Positions 42,873 to 53,334 of a stretch of 64,000 bases of DNA are shown here, in pieces. Positions within the stretch are counted from its first letter, which is position 1. Every line of letters begins with the position of its first letter. The position numbers and the translations under genes were made by a program. The stretch comes from RPQJ01 sp044226195. GTDB taxonomy: Bacteria > Pseudomonadota > Gammaproteobacteria > Steroidobacterales > Steroidobacteraceae. The notes beneath the pieces are model-generated. The model worked only from the letters and a program-made list of their open reading frames with translations. It was not told where the DNA came from and did no database searches. Location: contig JBGAHO010000007.1 in assembly GCA_044226195.1 (NCBI GenBank), forward strand, positions 1 through 64,000. The letters run 5' to 3'.

Positions 42873-44136
42873 TCCGCGCGCCGCGCTCGGCCCGTGCCGC
42901 CACCACCAGCAGCGTGCCGCCGCCGACGAACAGCAGCAGGATCGACAGGATCGAGGCGCGCGAATCGCCGGTGATCGCAGCGGTCGTGCCGACGAGGATC
43001 GGTCCGGCAATCGCCGACGCCTTGCCCATCATGTTGTAGAAGCCGAAGAATTCCGAGGACTTCCCCTCGGGCACGAGGCGCCCGAAGTAGCTGCGGCTCA
43101 GCGACTGCACGCCGCCCTGCACCAGCCCGATCACGACCGCCAGCGTGTAGAAGTCGCCGGGGTCGCGGATGGTGTAAGCGTAGAACGTGGCGCCGGCGTA
43201 GACCGCGAGCGCGAGGAAGATGCCGTTGCGCGCGCCGATCCGGCCGCCGAGCCAGCCGAACGCCAGCGCCGCGGGAAACGCCACGAACTGGGTCAGCAGC
43301 AGCGCCTTGATCAGGCCCTCGGCCGGGAAGCCGAGCGCGAGACCGTAGTCGACCGCCATCTTGATGACCGTGTTCACGCCGTCGATGTAGAGGAAGTAGG
43401 CGGCCAGGAACCACAGCACGGGCCGGTAGCGCGCGACGGCGCGCATGGTGTCGCGCAGTTCGAGCAGCCCCTGCGGGACGGCCTCGCGCCAGCGCAGCGG
43501 TCGCCCGCCCGAGGTGCGCTCGCGCACCCACAGCGCGCAGGGCAGCGCGAACGCGAACCACCAGACGCCGACGGTGACGAACGACGCGCGCACCGCCGCG
43601 ACGCCGTCGGCGAGCCCGAACCACTGCGGGCGGGAGAACATCGCGACGTTGAGCGCGAACAGCAGGCCGCCGCCGAGGTAGCCGAGTGCATAACCGTAGC
43701 CCGAGACGAGGTCGTACTCCTCGGGCTCGGCGACGTGCAGCATCAGCGAGTCGTTGAAGACGATGCCGCCCCAGAAGCCGAGCGACGCGATCACGTACAG
43801 CGCCGCCGCCCAGGCCCAGTCGCCCTGCACGACCAGCGCGAGCGCGGTCGTCGCCGCCGAACCGAGCAGCGTGAAGGCCATCATCATGCGCACGCGCGCC
43901 GCGCTGCGGTCCGCGATGGCGCCGAGCGCCGGGGCCATCACCGCCACCACGAAGCTGGCGACACCGCTCGCCACGCCGAGGCGCAGCGTGCTCTCGGTCG
44001 CCGGCACGCCCGCGTTCCAGAACTGCTTGAAGAAGACGGGGAAGAAGCCCGCCATCACGGTGGTGGCGAACGCCGAGTTGGCCCAGTCGTAGAGGGCCCA
44101 ACCGACCACCGGACGGCGGCGCAGTGCGGCCCGCAT
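42859..44136 (-). CDS. MFS transporter of the UMF1 type
   Basis: A 425-residue protein with about twelve hydrophobic segments. Its start, VVGWALYDWANSAFATTVMAGFFP, and later FFGFYNMMGKASAIAGP and QGGVQSLSRSYFGRLVPEG are typical of the UMF1 family (ATG22/VtpJ-like permeases). The related yeast Atg22 exports amino acids from the vacuole; bacterial substrates are not known. It begins 4 bases after the prfC stop and is probably cotranscribed. Confidence 0.92.
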   Translation of the reverse strand: MRAALRRRPVVGWALYDWANSAFATTVMAGFFPVFFKQFWNAGVPATESTLRLGVASGVASFVVAVMAPALGAIADRSAARVRMMMAFTLLGSAATTALALVVQGDWAWAAALYVIASLGFWGGIVFNDSLMLHVAEPEEYDLVSGYGYALGYLGGGLLFALNVAMFSRPQWFGLADGVAAVRASFVTVGVWWFAFALPCALWVRERTSGGRPLRWREAVPQGLLELRDTMRAVARYRPVLWFLAAYFLYIDGVNTVIKMAVDYGLALGFPAEGLIKALLLTQFVAFPAALAFGWLGGRIGARNGIFLALAVYAGATFYAYTIRDPGDFYTLAVVIGLVQGGVQSLSRSYFGRLVPEGKSSEFFGFYNMMGKASAIAGPILVGTTAAITGDSRASILSILLLFVGGGTLLVVAARAERGARISPR

Positions 44137-44140
44137 GGCC

Positions 44141-45736
<1,596 letters not shown>

Positions 45737-45787
45737 CGTGCGGGCGGCTCGTGCGCTGGGAAGGGCGCGATTCTAGCAGGCGGAGGC

Positions 45788-46306
45788 TCAGACCCGGGGT
45801 CCGGGCGGCGCCTCGTCGGCCAGGCCGAGCTTCAGCACCAGCGCATCCTCGCGGCCGTCGGGCGCCTGGTAGTAACCCTTGCGCAAGCCGACCTGCACGA
45901 AGCCGAGCGACTGGTAGAGCGTGATCGCGAGCGGATTGGACGGCCGTACCTCGAGGAAGGCCTCGGTCATGCCGGCCTGGCGCGAGCGCTCGAGCAGCAG
46001 CAGCAGCATCTGCCGTCCGACGCCCCGGCTGCGGTACTTGGCGGCCACGCAGAGGTTCAGCACGTGCGCCTCCCCCGCTCCCATCGCGACGATGCCGTAG
46101 CTGACGATCTCCCCGTCGACTTCGGCCACCCGGCACAGGTACCCGACCCGCAGGCAGTCGCGGAAGATGCCCTCGCTCCACGGGAAGGCATAGGACGAGC
46201 GCTCGACGGCGCCGACCGCGGGCACGTCCGAGGGCAGCATGGCGCGGAACTTCACGAGCCGCTGGCGGGACGGCTCGCCCTGCGGCAGGGAGCGGGCAGC
46301 GCTCAT
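45788..46306 (-). CDS. rimI: Ribosomal protein bS18 (S18)-alanine N-acetyltransferase RimI
   Basis: A 172-residue GNAT acetyltransferase. The acetyl-CoA loop reads YRSRGVGRQMLLLLLE, preceded by EAHVLNLCVAAKYR, and followed by TEAFLEVRPSNPLAITLYQSLGF, all standard for RimI. RimI acetylates the N-terminus of ribosomal protein S18. The ATG at 46306 overlaps the uracil-DNA glycosylase stop (ATGA). An N-terminal extension of about 15 residues is present relative to short RimIs. Confidence 0.94.
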   Translation of the reverse strand: MSAARSLPQGEPSRQRLVKFRAMLPSDVPAVGAVERSSYAFPWSEGIFRDCLRVGYLCRVAEVDGEIVSYGIVAMGAGEAHVLNLCVAAKYRSRGVGRQMLLLLLERSRQAGMTEAFLEVRPSNPLAITLYQSLGFVQVGLRKGYYQAPDGREDALVLKLGLADEAPPGPRV

Positions 46307-47088
46307 GCGCCCACCCGCGTGCCGGCGGCGAGCCGCGTGAACGTCGACTGCGCGAACACGAGGTCCTGCCAGGCCTTGCGCTTCTCGGCCGGGCTGCGCA
46401 GCAGGTAGGCCGGATGGTAGGTGACGACGAGCGGCCGTCCCCGATTGCCCAGCGAGTGCACCTTGCCGCGCAACCGCGCGAGGGGCGTCTCGGTGGCGAG
46501 CAGGTTCTGCGCGGCGATGCGGCCGACGGCGACGATCAGAGTCGGGTCGACCAGCTCGATCTGCCGCTCGAGGTAGCCGCGGCAGCTCGCAGCCTCCTCC
46601 GGCTTCGGATCGCGGTTGCCGGGCGGGCGGCATTTCAGCACGTTGGCGATGAAGACCTCTTCGCGCTGCAACCCGAGGGCGCGGATCATCGAGGTGAGCA
46701 ACTGGCCGGCGCGCCCGACAAAGGGTTCGCCCTGCCGGTCCTCGTCCGCACCCGGCGCCTCGCCGATGAACATCCAGCGCGCGGTGGTCGCGCCGACGCC
46801 GAACACGGTCTGCGTACGCGTTGCATGCAGTTCGCAGCGCTGGCAGGCCACAACCCGGGCGCGCAGCGCGTCCCAGTCGAGCGTCGCTTCATCGCCGGCG
46901 GCCGCACTCACCCGGCGGGCCTCGACCGGCTTCGCGGTCGCCGGCATCGCGACGGCCGTCACCCTCGGCAACGGTGCCGCCACCGGCGCTTCGGCCACGT
47001 CTAAGGGCGGGACCGGCGCGAGGCCGCGGGGCACGTAGACGTCGATGCCCAGCGCGGCGAGGTACGGCAGGTGGCGCGCCTCCGGCAT
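46303..47088 (-). CDS. Family 4 uracil-DNA glycosylase
   Basis: A 261-residue Fe-S uracil-DNA glycosylase that removes uracil from DNA. Motif A is FIGEAPGADED, followed by GEPFVGRAGQLL, and motif B is HPAYLLRSP. The cluster cysteines are in CQRCELH and in KCRPPGNRDPKPEEAASC. A long Ala/Pro/Val-rich N-terminal segment (about 20-75) precedes the catalytic domain, as in other proteins of this neighbourhood. It lies 6 bases after the pssA stop. Confidence 0.93.
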   Translation of the reverse strand: MPEARHLPYLAALGIDVYVPRGLAPVPPLDVAEAPVAAPLPRVTAVAMPATAKPVEARRVSAAAGDEATLDWDALRARVVACQRCELHATRTQTVFGVGATTARWMFIGEAPGADEDRQGEPFVGRAGQLLTSMIRALGLQREEVFIANVLKCRPPGNRDPKPEEAASCRGYLERQIELVDPTLIVAVGRIAAQNLLATETPLARLRGKVHSLGNRGRPLVVTYHPAYLLRSPAEKRKAWQDLVFAQSTFTRLAAGTRVGA

Positions 47089-47094
47089 GAGGCC

Positions 47095-47889
47095 TCAGGC
47101 GCGCTTCGGCGGGTGGCGCTGGCCGCGCCGGGTCCGGTGCCAGAGCCAGAGCGCGGGCCCGGACAGCGCGAACAGCCCGAACAGGCCGAACAGCATCTCC
47201 GGCGGGCTCGACCCGACCAGCACGAAGCCGAGCGGGATCAGCACCAGCACCGCGACGGGGACGCGCCGGCTCCAGTCGAAATCCTTGCCGCTGATGTACG
47301 GGAAGCGGCTGACCATGAGGCCGCCGGCGACGAAGGCGACCACGAAGGCGAGGATGAGCGCCCGCAGGCCCTCGCGCTGCATGTCGTTCAGCATCCACAC
47401 GAAGCCGGCGAGCAGCGCCGCCCCGGACGGGCTCGGCAGGCCCTCGAAGTAACGCTTGTCCGTGACGGCCGCGCGCGCGTTGAAGCGCGCGAGCCGGATG
47501 CCCGCGCAGGCGGCATAGAAGAACGTCGCCAGCCAGCCAAGCCGGCCCCACACCGGCCCGTATTCGGCGATGCGCGCGACGCCCCACTGGTAGGCGACGA
47601 CGGCCGGCGCGAGCCCGAACGCGACCATGTCGGACAGGCTGTCGTATTCCTTGCCGAACTCGCTCGAGGTGTTGGTCCAGCGCGCGATGCGGCCATCGAG
47701 GCCGTCGCAGATCATGGCGATGAAGATCGCGATGCCCGCCCGGTCGAAGTTGCCGTCGGTCGCGGCGACGATGGCGTAGAAGCCGGAGAACATCACGCCG
47801 GTGGTGAAGATGTTCGGCAGCAGGTAGATGCCGCGCCGGCGCGGCCGCGCTGGCGCCGCGTCCGGCGGAGTCGATGGATCGGTGGTCAT
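47095..47889 (-). CDS. pssA: CDP-diacylglycerol--serine O-phosphatidyltransferase
   Basis: A membrane CDP-alcohol phosphatidyltransferase making phosphatidylserine, the precursor of phosphatidylethanolamine. The catalytic motif is complete: DGLDGRIARW followed by GKEYDSLSDM, fitting DG(x)2AR(x)8G(x)3D(x)3D. LLPNIFTTGVMFSGFYA at the start is typical of type II bacterial PssA. Several membrane helices follow. The ATG at 47889 gives 264 residues; in-frame upstream codons overlap the divergent promoter region. Confidence 0.95.
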   Translation of the reverse strand: MTTDPSTPPDAAPARPRRRGIYLLPNIFTTGVMFSGFYAIVAATDGNFDRAGIAIFIAMICDGLDGRIARWTNTSSEFGKEYDSLSDMVAFGLAPAVVAYQWGVARIAEYGPVWGRLGWLATFFYAACAGIRLARFNARAAVTDKRYFEGLPSPSGAALLAGFVWMLNDMQREGLRALILAFVVAFVAGGLMVSRFPYISGKDFDWSRRVPVAVLVLIPLGFVLVGSSPPEMLFGLFGLFALSGPALWLWHRTRRGQRHPPKRA

Positions 47890-48026
47890 GGAAACCCGTG
47901 CCCGGTCTGGTGGCGGCCATGATAGGTACGCCCAGCCGCGCACACAACGGACAGCGCCGGGCGCCCGGGGTTCCACGGCCCTTCCTGCTAACATACGCGG
48001 CCGAATTTCCCCGCCTTGGACGCGAA

Positions 48027-49748
48027 ATGCGACTTTCCAGCTACCCGGTCAATACCCTGCGCGACGTCCCCGCCGATGCCGAGGTCGTCAGCCACCAGCT
48101 CATGCTGCGCGCCAGCCTCATCCGCCGCCTCGCGGGCGGCCTGTACACCTGGCTGCCGATGGGCCTCAAGGTCCTGCGCAAGGTCGAGCGCATCATCCGC
48201 GAGGAAATGGACCGGGCCGGCGCGCTCGAGGTCCTGATGCCGACCATCCAGCCCGCCGAGCTGTGGCAGGAATCGGGCCGCTGGGACCAGTACGGGCCGG
48301 AACTGCTGCGCCTGAAGGACCGGCACGAGCGGGCGTTCGTCTACGGTCCGACCCACGAGGAGGTCATCACCGACATCGCGCGCCGCGAGCTGAAGAGCTA
48401 CCGCCAGCTGCCGGTGAACTTCTACCAGGTGCAGACCAAGTTCCGCGACGAGATCCGCCCGCGCTTCGGCGTGATGCGCGCGCGCGAATTCACCATGAAG
48501 GACGCCTATTCGTTCCACCTCGACGAGGCGTCGCTCGAGGAGGGCTACCAGGCGATGTACCGCGCGTACACGCGGATCTTCGAGCGCATGCAGCTGAAGT
48601 TCCGCGCCGTGCGCGCCGACACCGGCAGCATCGGCGGCAATGCCTCGCAGGAATTCCACGTGCTCGCCGACTCCGGCGAGGACGCCATCGCCTTCTCGGA
48701 CGGCGACGATTACGCCGCCAACGTCGAGCTTGCCGAAGCGCTGGCCCCGGCCGGAGCGCGTCCCGCGCCCGCCGAGGCGATGCAGAAGGTCGCCACGCCG
48801 GGCGCGAAGACCATCGCCGACCTCGCGGCGTTCCTGAAGGTGCCCGCCTCGCGCACGCTGAAGGCGCTGTTCGTGGAGTCGACCGAGGGCGGCGTCGTGG
48901 CGCTCCTGGTGCGCGGCGACCACGAGCTCAACGCGATCAAGGCGCAGAAGCTCGCGGGCGTGCTCTCGCCCCTGCGCATGGCGACGGCCGAGCAGGTGCG
49001 CGCGGCCACCGGCAGCGAACCCGGCTATCTCGGCCCGGTCGGCCTGCCGGCCGGCATCGCGGTGTACGCGGACCGTGCGGCGGCGCACCTGGCCGACTTC
49101 GTCTGCGGCGCGAATGAGAAGGACATGCACCTGACCGGCGTGAACTGGGGCCGCGACCTGCCGGAACCGACCGTCGTCGACATCCGCAACGTCGTGGCGG
49201 GCGACCCGAGCCCGTCGGGCCGGGGCACGCTGGGCATCGCCCGCGGCATCGAGGTCGGTCACATTTTCCAGCTCGGGCGCAAGTACAGCGCGGCCATGAA
49301 TGCCACGGTGCTCGACGAATCGGGCAAGTCCGTAGTCATGTTCATGGGCTGCTACGGCATTGGTGTGACGCGCGTCGTGGCGGCCGCCATCGAACAGAAT
49401 CACGATGAGCGCGGGATCATCTGGCCCGAGCCGATCGCCCCGTTCCACGTGTCGCTGATACCGATCAACCTGCAGAAGTCCGAGCGCGTGCGCGCGGCCA
49501 CCGAGCAGCTCTATGCCGAGCTGCAGGCGGCCGGGTACGACGTGCTGCTCGACGACCGCGACGCGCGCCCGGGCGTGAAGTTCGCCGACGACGAGCTGGT
49601 CGGGATTCCCCACCGCTTCGTCATCGGCGACAAGGGCCTCGAGCGGGGCGTGATCGAGTACAAGCGGCGCCGCGACGGCGATGCCGCCGAAGTGCCGCTG
49701 GCCGGCGCCGTGGCCCACCTCGCCTCGCGGAGCGGCCCCCGCGGCTGA
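48027..49748 (+). CDS. proS: Proline--tRNA ligase
   Basis: Class II synthetase charging tRNA-Pro, prokaryotic type with an INS editing domain. The 573-residue protein has the class II motif 1 region (GALEVLMPTIQPAELW), motif 2 (FRDEIRPRFGVMRAREFTMKDAYSF), the editing domain (about 220-400, with KTIADLAAFL) and motif 3 (GCYGIGVTRVVAAAIEQ). The anticodon-binding domain ends the protein. The ATG at 48027 gives the standard N-terminus MRLSSYPVNT. Confidence 0.98.
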   Translation: MRLSSYPVNTLRDVPADAEVVSHQLMLRASLIRRLAGGLYTWLPMGLKVLRKVERIIREEMDRAGALEVLMPTIQPAELWQESGRWDQYGPELLRLKDRHERAFVYGPTHEEVITDIARRELKSYRQLPVNFYQVQTKFRDEIRPRFGVMRAREFTMKDAYSFHLDEASLEEGYQAMYRAYTRIFERMQLKFRAVRADTGSIGGNASQEFHVLADSGEDAIAFSDGDDYAANVELAEALAPAGARPAPAEAMQKVATPGAKTIADLAAFLKVPASRTLKALFVESTEGGVVALLVRGDHELNAIKAQKLAGVLSPLRMATAEQVRAATGSEPGYLGPVGLPAGIAVYADRAAAHLADFVCGANEKDMHLTGVNWGRDLPEPTVVDIRNVVAGDPSPSGRGTLGIARGIEVGHIFQLGRKYSAAMNATVLDESGKSVVMFMGCYGIGVTRVVAAAIEQNHDERGIIWPEPIAPFHVSLIPINLQKSERVRAATEQLYAELQAAGYDVLLDDRDARPGVKFADDELVGIPHRFVIGDKGLERGVIEYKRRRDGDAAEVPLAGAVAHLASRSGPRG

Positions 49749-49754
49749 CGCCCC

Positions 49755-50330
49755 ATGCGCCGCGCCGCCTCTGCCGTCCTCGCCGCCGCGCTCGTCGTCC
49801 TGCCCGTGGCAGGCGCGCGGGCCGACCGGCAGATGGACCCGGAGCTGCGCGGCATCGTCGCCGCGGCCATCGCGCCCGCGGACTGCTTCGAGGACAAGTA
49901 CGATCGCGCCGTGTGGTTCGCCTCGATGGGCCCGCGCCTCGCGCGCTACGTGAAGGACGACCACGAGCGCGAACTGATCCTGCACAACGTGCACTGCGAG
50001 GCGAAGCGCGTCGACATCCCGCCCGAGCTGGTGCTCGCGGTCATGGACGTCGAGAGCCGCTTCGACCGCTTCGCCGTCTCGTCGGCGGGCGCGGTCGGGC
50101 TGATGCAGGTGATGCCGTTCTGGCCGACCCAGCTCGGCATGAGCAACGACCAGCTCGTGCGCATCCCGGAGAACGTGCGCATGGGCACGACGATCCTGGG
50201 TTACTACCTGCGCAAGGAACGCGGCAACTACCAGCGGGCGCTGCAGCGCTACAACGGCAGCCTCGGGCGGCCGAACTATTCGGACCTGGTGATCGACCGG
50301 CTGGTCTCGCGCTGGCGCTACGACCACTAG
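49755..50330 (+). CDS. Lytic transglycosylase (SLT domain)
   Basis: A 191-residue exported peptidoglycan lyase. A signal peptide ends after GARA (about residue 23). The SLT domain has the catalytic Glu100 in MDVESRFDRFAVSSAGAVGLMQVMP, and later NVRMGTTILGYYLR and ALQRYNGSLGRPNY. Two cysteines before the domain may form a disulfide. It starts 6 bases after proS, a frequent neighbour in related genomes. Confidence 0.94.
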   Translation: MRRAASAVLAAALVVLPVAGARADRQMDPELRGIVAAAIAPADCFEDKYDRAVWFASMGPRLARYVKDDHERELILHNVHCEAKRVDIPPELVLAVMDVESRFDRFAVSSAGAVGLMQVMPFWPTQLGMSNDQLVRIPENVRMGTTILGYYLRKERGNYQRALQRYNGSLGRPNYSDLVIDRLVSRWRYDH

Positions 50331-50338
50331 CGCGGCGC

Positions 50339-50626
50339 TCAACCCTTGCGGAACTCCGCGGGCAGCGGCCCGAGCTGCTCGAGCGGCACGGCCTCGGCAT
50401 CGACGTGCGTGACGTGCGCGCTCGGCGGCCCTTGCCAGAGCCAGTCGCACAACGCCTGCACCGCGTCGGGCGGACCCACCGCGAGCACCTCCACGCGCCC
50501 GTCGTCAAGATTGCGCGCGTGACCGGTAATACCGAGTTCGAGGGCGCGCTGGCGCGTCGAGGCGCGGAAGAACACGCCCTGGACGCGGCCGGAGACGTGA
50601 CACAAGCGTGCGACGGGATCGCGCAT
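50339..50626 (-). CDS. Acylphosphatase
   Basis: A 95-residue acylphosphatase, which hydrolyses carboxyl-phosphate bonds. The catalytic Arg is in GRVQGVFFRASTRQRA and the catalytic Asn in GHARNLDDGRVEV; both signatures are complete. It is convergent with the lytic transglycosylase gene with an 8-base gap. Confidence 0.95.
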   Translation of the reverse strand: MRDPVARLCHVSGRVQGVFFRASTRQRALELGITGHARNLDDGRVEVLAVGPPDAVQALCDWLWQGPPSAHVTHVDAEAVPLEQLGPLPAEFRKG

Positions 50627-50647
50627 GGATCGACGCGACGGGCCCGC

Positions 50648-50959
50648 TCAGGGCTGCGGCTTCGGCGTGGCGGCCTCGGCCTGCCGGCGCGCCTCGATCG
50701 CCTTCTCGCGCGCGAGTTGCGCTTCGTCCCGCGCCGTGCGGTATTCCTGCGCGTGCAGGCTCGTGCGGGCGCTCTTGAGGTGGGCCTGCGCCTCGGCGTA
50801 CAGATCGGGCGCGTATTGCGCGGCGCCGGCCTTCTGCGCCGCGCGCACGGCCTGGTTCGCGTCGTACATCTCCTGCACCGGGGCACCGGCGCAAGCCGTG
50901 ACCGCGGCTGCTAGCAGCAGCAGGCAGATCGGCAGGAGCAGGTGCGTACGACGTGACAC
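50648..50959 (-). CDS. DUF4398 putative lipoprotein
   Basis: A 103-residue protein from a GTG at 50959. The leader ends in VTAC with Cys23, a fitting lipobox. The mature part is a single long helical hairpin rich in Ala, Glu and Arg (ANQAVRAAQKAGAAQYAPDLYAEAQAHLKSAR), characteristic of DUF4398. Such lipoproteins often accompany OmpA-like proteins, but none is next door. A candidate promoter lies 32 bases upstream of the GTG. Confidence 0.86.
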   Translation of the reverse strand: MSRRTHLLLPICLLLLAAAVTACAGAPVQEMYDANQAVRAAQKAGAAQYAPDLYAEAQAHLKSARTSLHAQEYRTARDEAQLAREKAIEARRQAEAATPKPQP

Positions 50960-50990
50960 TGCGATGGATCCGGGGGCGCGTGACCGTCCG

Positions 50991-51019
50991 ACCGTAACAA
51001 CTGCACCCTGTACCGTCAA
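50991..51019 (-). promoter_or_regulatory. Candidate promoter of the DUF4398 lipoprotein gene
   Basis: Leftward, TTGACG (51019-51014, 5 of 6) and TACGGT (50996-50991, 3 of 6) are spaced by 17 bases. Transcription would start about 25 bases before the GTG start codon. Confidence 0.4.
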
Positions 51020-51037
51020 GGCTCGGGGCCCTAGAAT
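51009..51037 (+). promoter_or_regulatory. Candidate promoter of wrbA
   Basis: Rightward, TAGAAT (51032-51037, 5 of 6) follows TGTACC (51009-51014, 3 of 6) by 17 bases. It overlaps the -35 box of the divergent lipoprotein promoter, so the two could compete for polymerase. Confidence 0.4.
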
Positions 51038-51088
51038 CCGCCGGCCCGACACGGACTTACGCGTGTCGCAGGGACCCGGAACGGTGCC

Positions 51089-51694
51089 ATGACCGAAGTG
51101 CTCGTGATCTATTACTCGCGCCACGGCGCGACGGCCGAACTCGCCCGCCAGGTCGTGCGCGGCGTGGAATCAGTCCAGGGCGTGACGGCGCGGCTGCGTA
51201 CCGTGCCGGCCGTTTCGACGGTGGCCGAGGCGACCGAACCCGCGGTGCCGCCTTCCGGCGCGCCCTACGCGACCTACGACGACCTGCGCGACTGCGACGG
51301 CCTCGTGCTCGGCAGCCCGACGCGGTTCGGCGCGATGGCGGCGCCGCTGAAGTACTTCATCGACGGCACCAGTTCGCTGTGGCTGAACGGCGCGCTCGAC
51401 CGCAAGCCCGCGGCGGTGTTCACCTCGACCTCGACCATGCATGGCGGCCAGGAATCGACGCTGCTCACCATGATGCTGCCGCTGCTCCACCACGGCATGT
51501 ATCTCGTGGGCCTGCCGTTCACGGCCGAGGCGCTGTCGCGCACGACGTCCGGCGGCTCGCCGTATGGCGCGAGCCACGTCGCGGGCACGGGCGGCGGCCC
51601 GGTCCGCCTGACCGACGACGAGAAGGAACTGGCCCGCCTGCTCGGCAAGCGCGTGGCGGAACTCGCCGTCGCGGCGCGGGCCGTGCGGGCGTGA
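51089..51694 (+). CDS. wrbA: NAD(P)H:quinone oxidoreductase WrbA
   Basis: A flavodoxin-fold FMN enzyme of 201 residues that reduces quinones by two electrons. The FMN phosphate loop is YYSRHGATAELA, followed by LVLGSPTRFGAMAAPLKYFID and the FTSTSTMHGGQESTLL segment, both WrbA hallmarks. It precedes the DUF2069 gene with a GTGA overlap, a common arrangement in gammaproteobacteria. Confidence 0.95.
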   Translation: MTEVLVIYYSRHGATAELARQVVRGVESVQGVTARLRTVPAVSTVAEATEPAVPPSGAPYATYDDLRDCDGLVLGSPTRFGAMAAPLKYFIDGTSSLWLNGALDRKPAAVFTSTSTMHGGQESTLLTMMLPLLHHGMYLVGLPFTAEALSRTTSGGSPYGASHVAGTGGGPVRLTDDEKELARLLGKRVAELAVAARAVRA

Positions 51695-52065
51695 CCGCGC
51701 GCGACTTCGACCCGCGGCGCGGTGCCGAGCGGGCACGCGTCGCGACCCTGTTCGCCATTCTGCTGCTCGCCGCCTGCGTCACCTTCGCGACCGTGCATAC
51801 GGCGGGTGTCGCGCGCGGGCTCGGCCTCGCGGCCGCCCTGCTCTGGCCGTTGCTGCTGCCCCTGCCCGGCATCCTGCGCCGGCGACGCCGCACCTTCGCG
51901 TGGGCCACGCTGTGCGTGACACCCTATTTCATCTACGGCACGACGGAAGCCGTCGCCAACCCGGCGGTGCGCACGCTGGCGGCCGCGATCCTGGCCGCGA
52001 GCCTGCTGCTGTTCTGCGCGCTGGTGGCGTGGTTGCGCCTGACCCGGCCGGGCCGTCAGGCCTGA
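51691..52065 (+). CDS. DUF2069 membrane protein
   Basis: A 124-residue protein with four predicted membrane helices (about 18-36, 44-60, 70-85, 98-115) and the DUF2069 features RRRRTFAWATLCVTPYFIYGTTEA. Its role is unknown. The GTG start overlaps the wrbA stop (GTGA). Its 3' end overlaps hda on the other strand by 10 bases. Confidence 0.88.
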   Translation: MTARDFDPRRGAERARVATLFAILLLAACVTFATVHTAGVARGLGLAAALLWPLLLPLPGILRRRRRTFAWATLCVTPYFIYGTTEAVANPAVRTLAAAILAASLLLFCALVAWLRLTRPGRQA

Positions 52066-52751
52066 GCCGGGCGCGCTTCGAGCGCCTCGCGCAGGAACGG
52101 AATCGTCAGGCGTCGTTGCGCGGCGAGGGACGCCTCGTCCAGTTGCTCGAGCACACCGAACAGCACGTGCGGTTCGCGCGGCAGGCGATGCACGAGGTAC
52201 AGGGCCGCGTCCTGCGTGAGTTCGAGGCCGCGTCGCGCCGCACGCCGCTGCAGCGCGTCGACCAGCCCGGGTTCGTCGAGTTCGTGCAGCTGGTGCACCG
52301 CGCCGGCCCGCAGGCGCGAGCCGAGGTCGGCCAGCACGAACGTCAGCGCCGCAGGCGGCGTGGTCGTCGCGACGAGCAACCGGCCGCGGCCGTCCTGCAG
52401 CAGCGTGTACAGCCGGAACAATGCGGCATTCCAGCCTGTGTCCGCCGCCACCGCATCGAGGTTGTCGAGGCAGACGAGGTCGAAGGCCTCGCCCCCCTCG
52501 AGCATGGCCGGCTCGACGGTCGCGCGGAGATCGAGGTACGTGGTGGTGTCGCCCCGCTCGGCCGTGTCGGCACACGCCGCCTGCAGCAGGTGGCTCTTGC
52601 CGACGCCCGCGCGACCCCACACCCACGTCACGCGCGGCAGCTGCGACCAGCCGCCGGACAACCGCGCGAAGATCTCCTCGTTGCCGGACGACACGAAGCT
52701 CGCGAGGCGCGACGCGTCGCGCAGCGGCATGCGCAGGGGCAACTGGCGCAT
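52056..52751 (-). CDS. hda: DnaA regulatory inactivator Hda
   Basis: Hda, with the sliding clamp, stimulates ATP hydrolysis by DnaA after initiation. The 231-residue protein has the N-terminal clamp-binding motif QLPLRM, the P-loop WGRAGVGKSHLLQA, Walker B LVCLDNLDAVA, and a sensor/lid region homologous to DnaA domain III (REPHVLFGVLEQLDEAS). It is 7 bases after the next gene stop and cotranscribed with DUF2066 and the phosphatidyltransferase gene. Confidence 0.94.
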   Translation of the reverse strand: MRQLPLRMPLRDASRLASFVSSGNEEIFARLSGGWSQLPRVTWVWGRAGVGKSHLLQAACADTAERGDTTTYLDLRATVEPAMLEGGEAFDLVCLDNLDAVAADTGWNAALFRLYTLLQDGRGRLLVATTTPPAALTFVLADLGSRLRAGAVHQLHELDEPGLVDALQRRAARRGLELTQDAALYLVHRLPREPHVLFGVLEQLDEASLAAQRRLTIPFLREALEARPAQA

Positions 52752-52758
52752 GGTGCGA

Positions 52759-53334
52759 TCAGCCGTGGGCCGGGACCGACCGGCGGTGACGCGCCGCCTT
52801 CGCCGCGCGCCGCGAATAGATCAGCACGTAGTCGATGCCGCTCACGACGGTCGAGACGAAGGCGAGCGCGCCGAGCAGCGTGAACGCCCACTCGGGCGGC
52901 TGGCCGTACGCAACGTGGGCGAGCACCGTCAGCGCGAACAGGACCTGGCAGAAGGTGTTGATCTTGCTCGGCAAGGTCGGACGGCCGTGCATCCGGCCGA
53001 TCAGGGCCCGGTAGGTCACGGCGCCACCGGCGATCAGCAGGTCGCGGCCGAGCACGGCCAGCGTGAGCCACCACGGCACCAGCCCGACCCAGCTCAGGCA
53101 CACGTACACGGTGACGAGCAGCACTTTGTCGGCCAGCGGATCGAGATAGCGGCCGAGCTCGCTGGTCCAGCGGAAGGTCTTGGCAAGGAACCCGTCGAGA
53201 CCGTCGGTGAAGGCGGCCAGCGCGAACAGGGCGAGCACGAGCGGGAACTCGCCGCGCAGGATGCCGAGGGCGACCGGATAGACGAGCAGCAGGCGCAGCA
53301 GGCAGAGCAGGTTCGGCAGGAAGCTCAGGTTCAT
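52759..53334 (-). CDS. CDP-alcohol phosphatidyltransferase family protein
   Basis: A 191-residue membrane enzyme with the motif DGLDGFLAKTFRWTSELGRYLDPLADK, matching DG(x)2A(x)n G(x)3D(x)3D. The order (N-terminal helix LPNLLCLLRLLLVYPVA) is like PgsA. With a dedicated PssA elsewhere in the window, this could make phosphatidylglycerophosphate, but the family includes other products, so no symbol is given. The ATG overlaps the DUF2066 stop (ATGA). Confidence 0.9.
   Translation of the reverse strand: MNLSFLPNLLCLLRLLLVYPVALGILRGEFPLVLALFALAAFTDGLDGFLAKTFRWTSELGRYLDPLADKVLLVTVYVCLSWVGLVPWWLTLAVLGRDLLIAGGAVTYRALIGRMHGRPTLPSKINTFCQVLFALTVLAHVAYGQPPEWAFTLLGALAFVSTVVSGIDYVLIYSRRAAKAARHRRSVPAHG

Noticed and set aside
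47988..50450. An 820-codon leftward frame across proS and the transglycosylase
   Set aside because: It is a shadow of two confirmed rightward genes.
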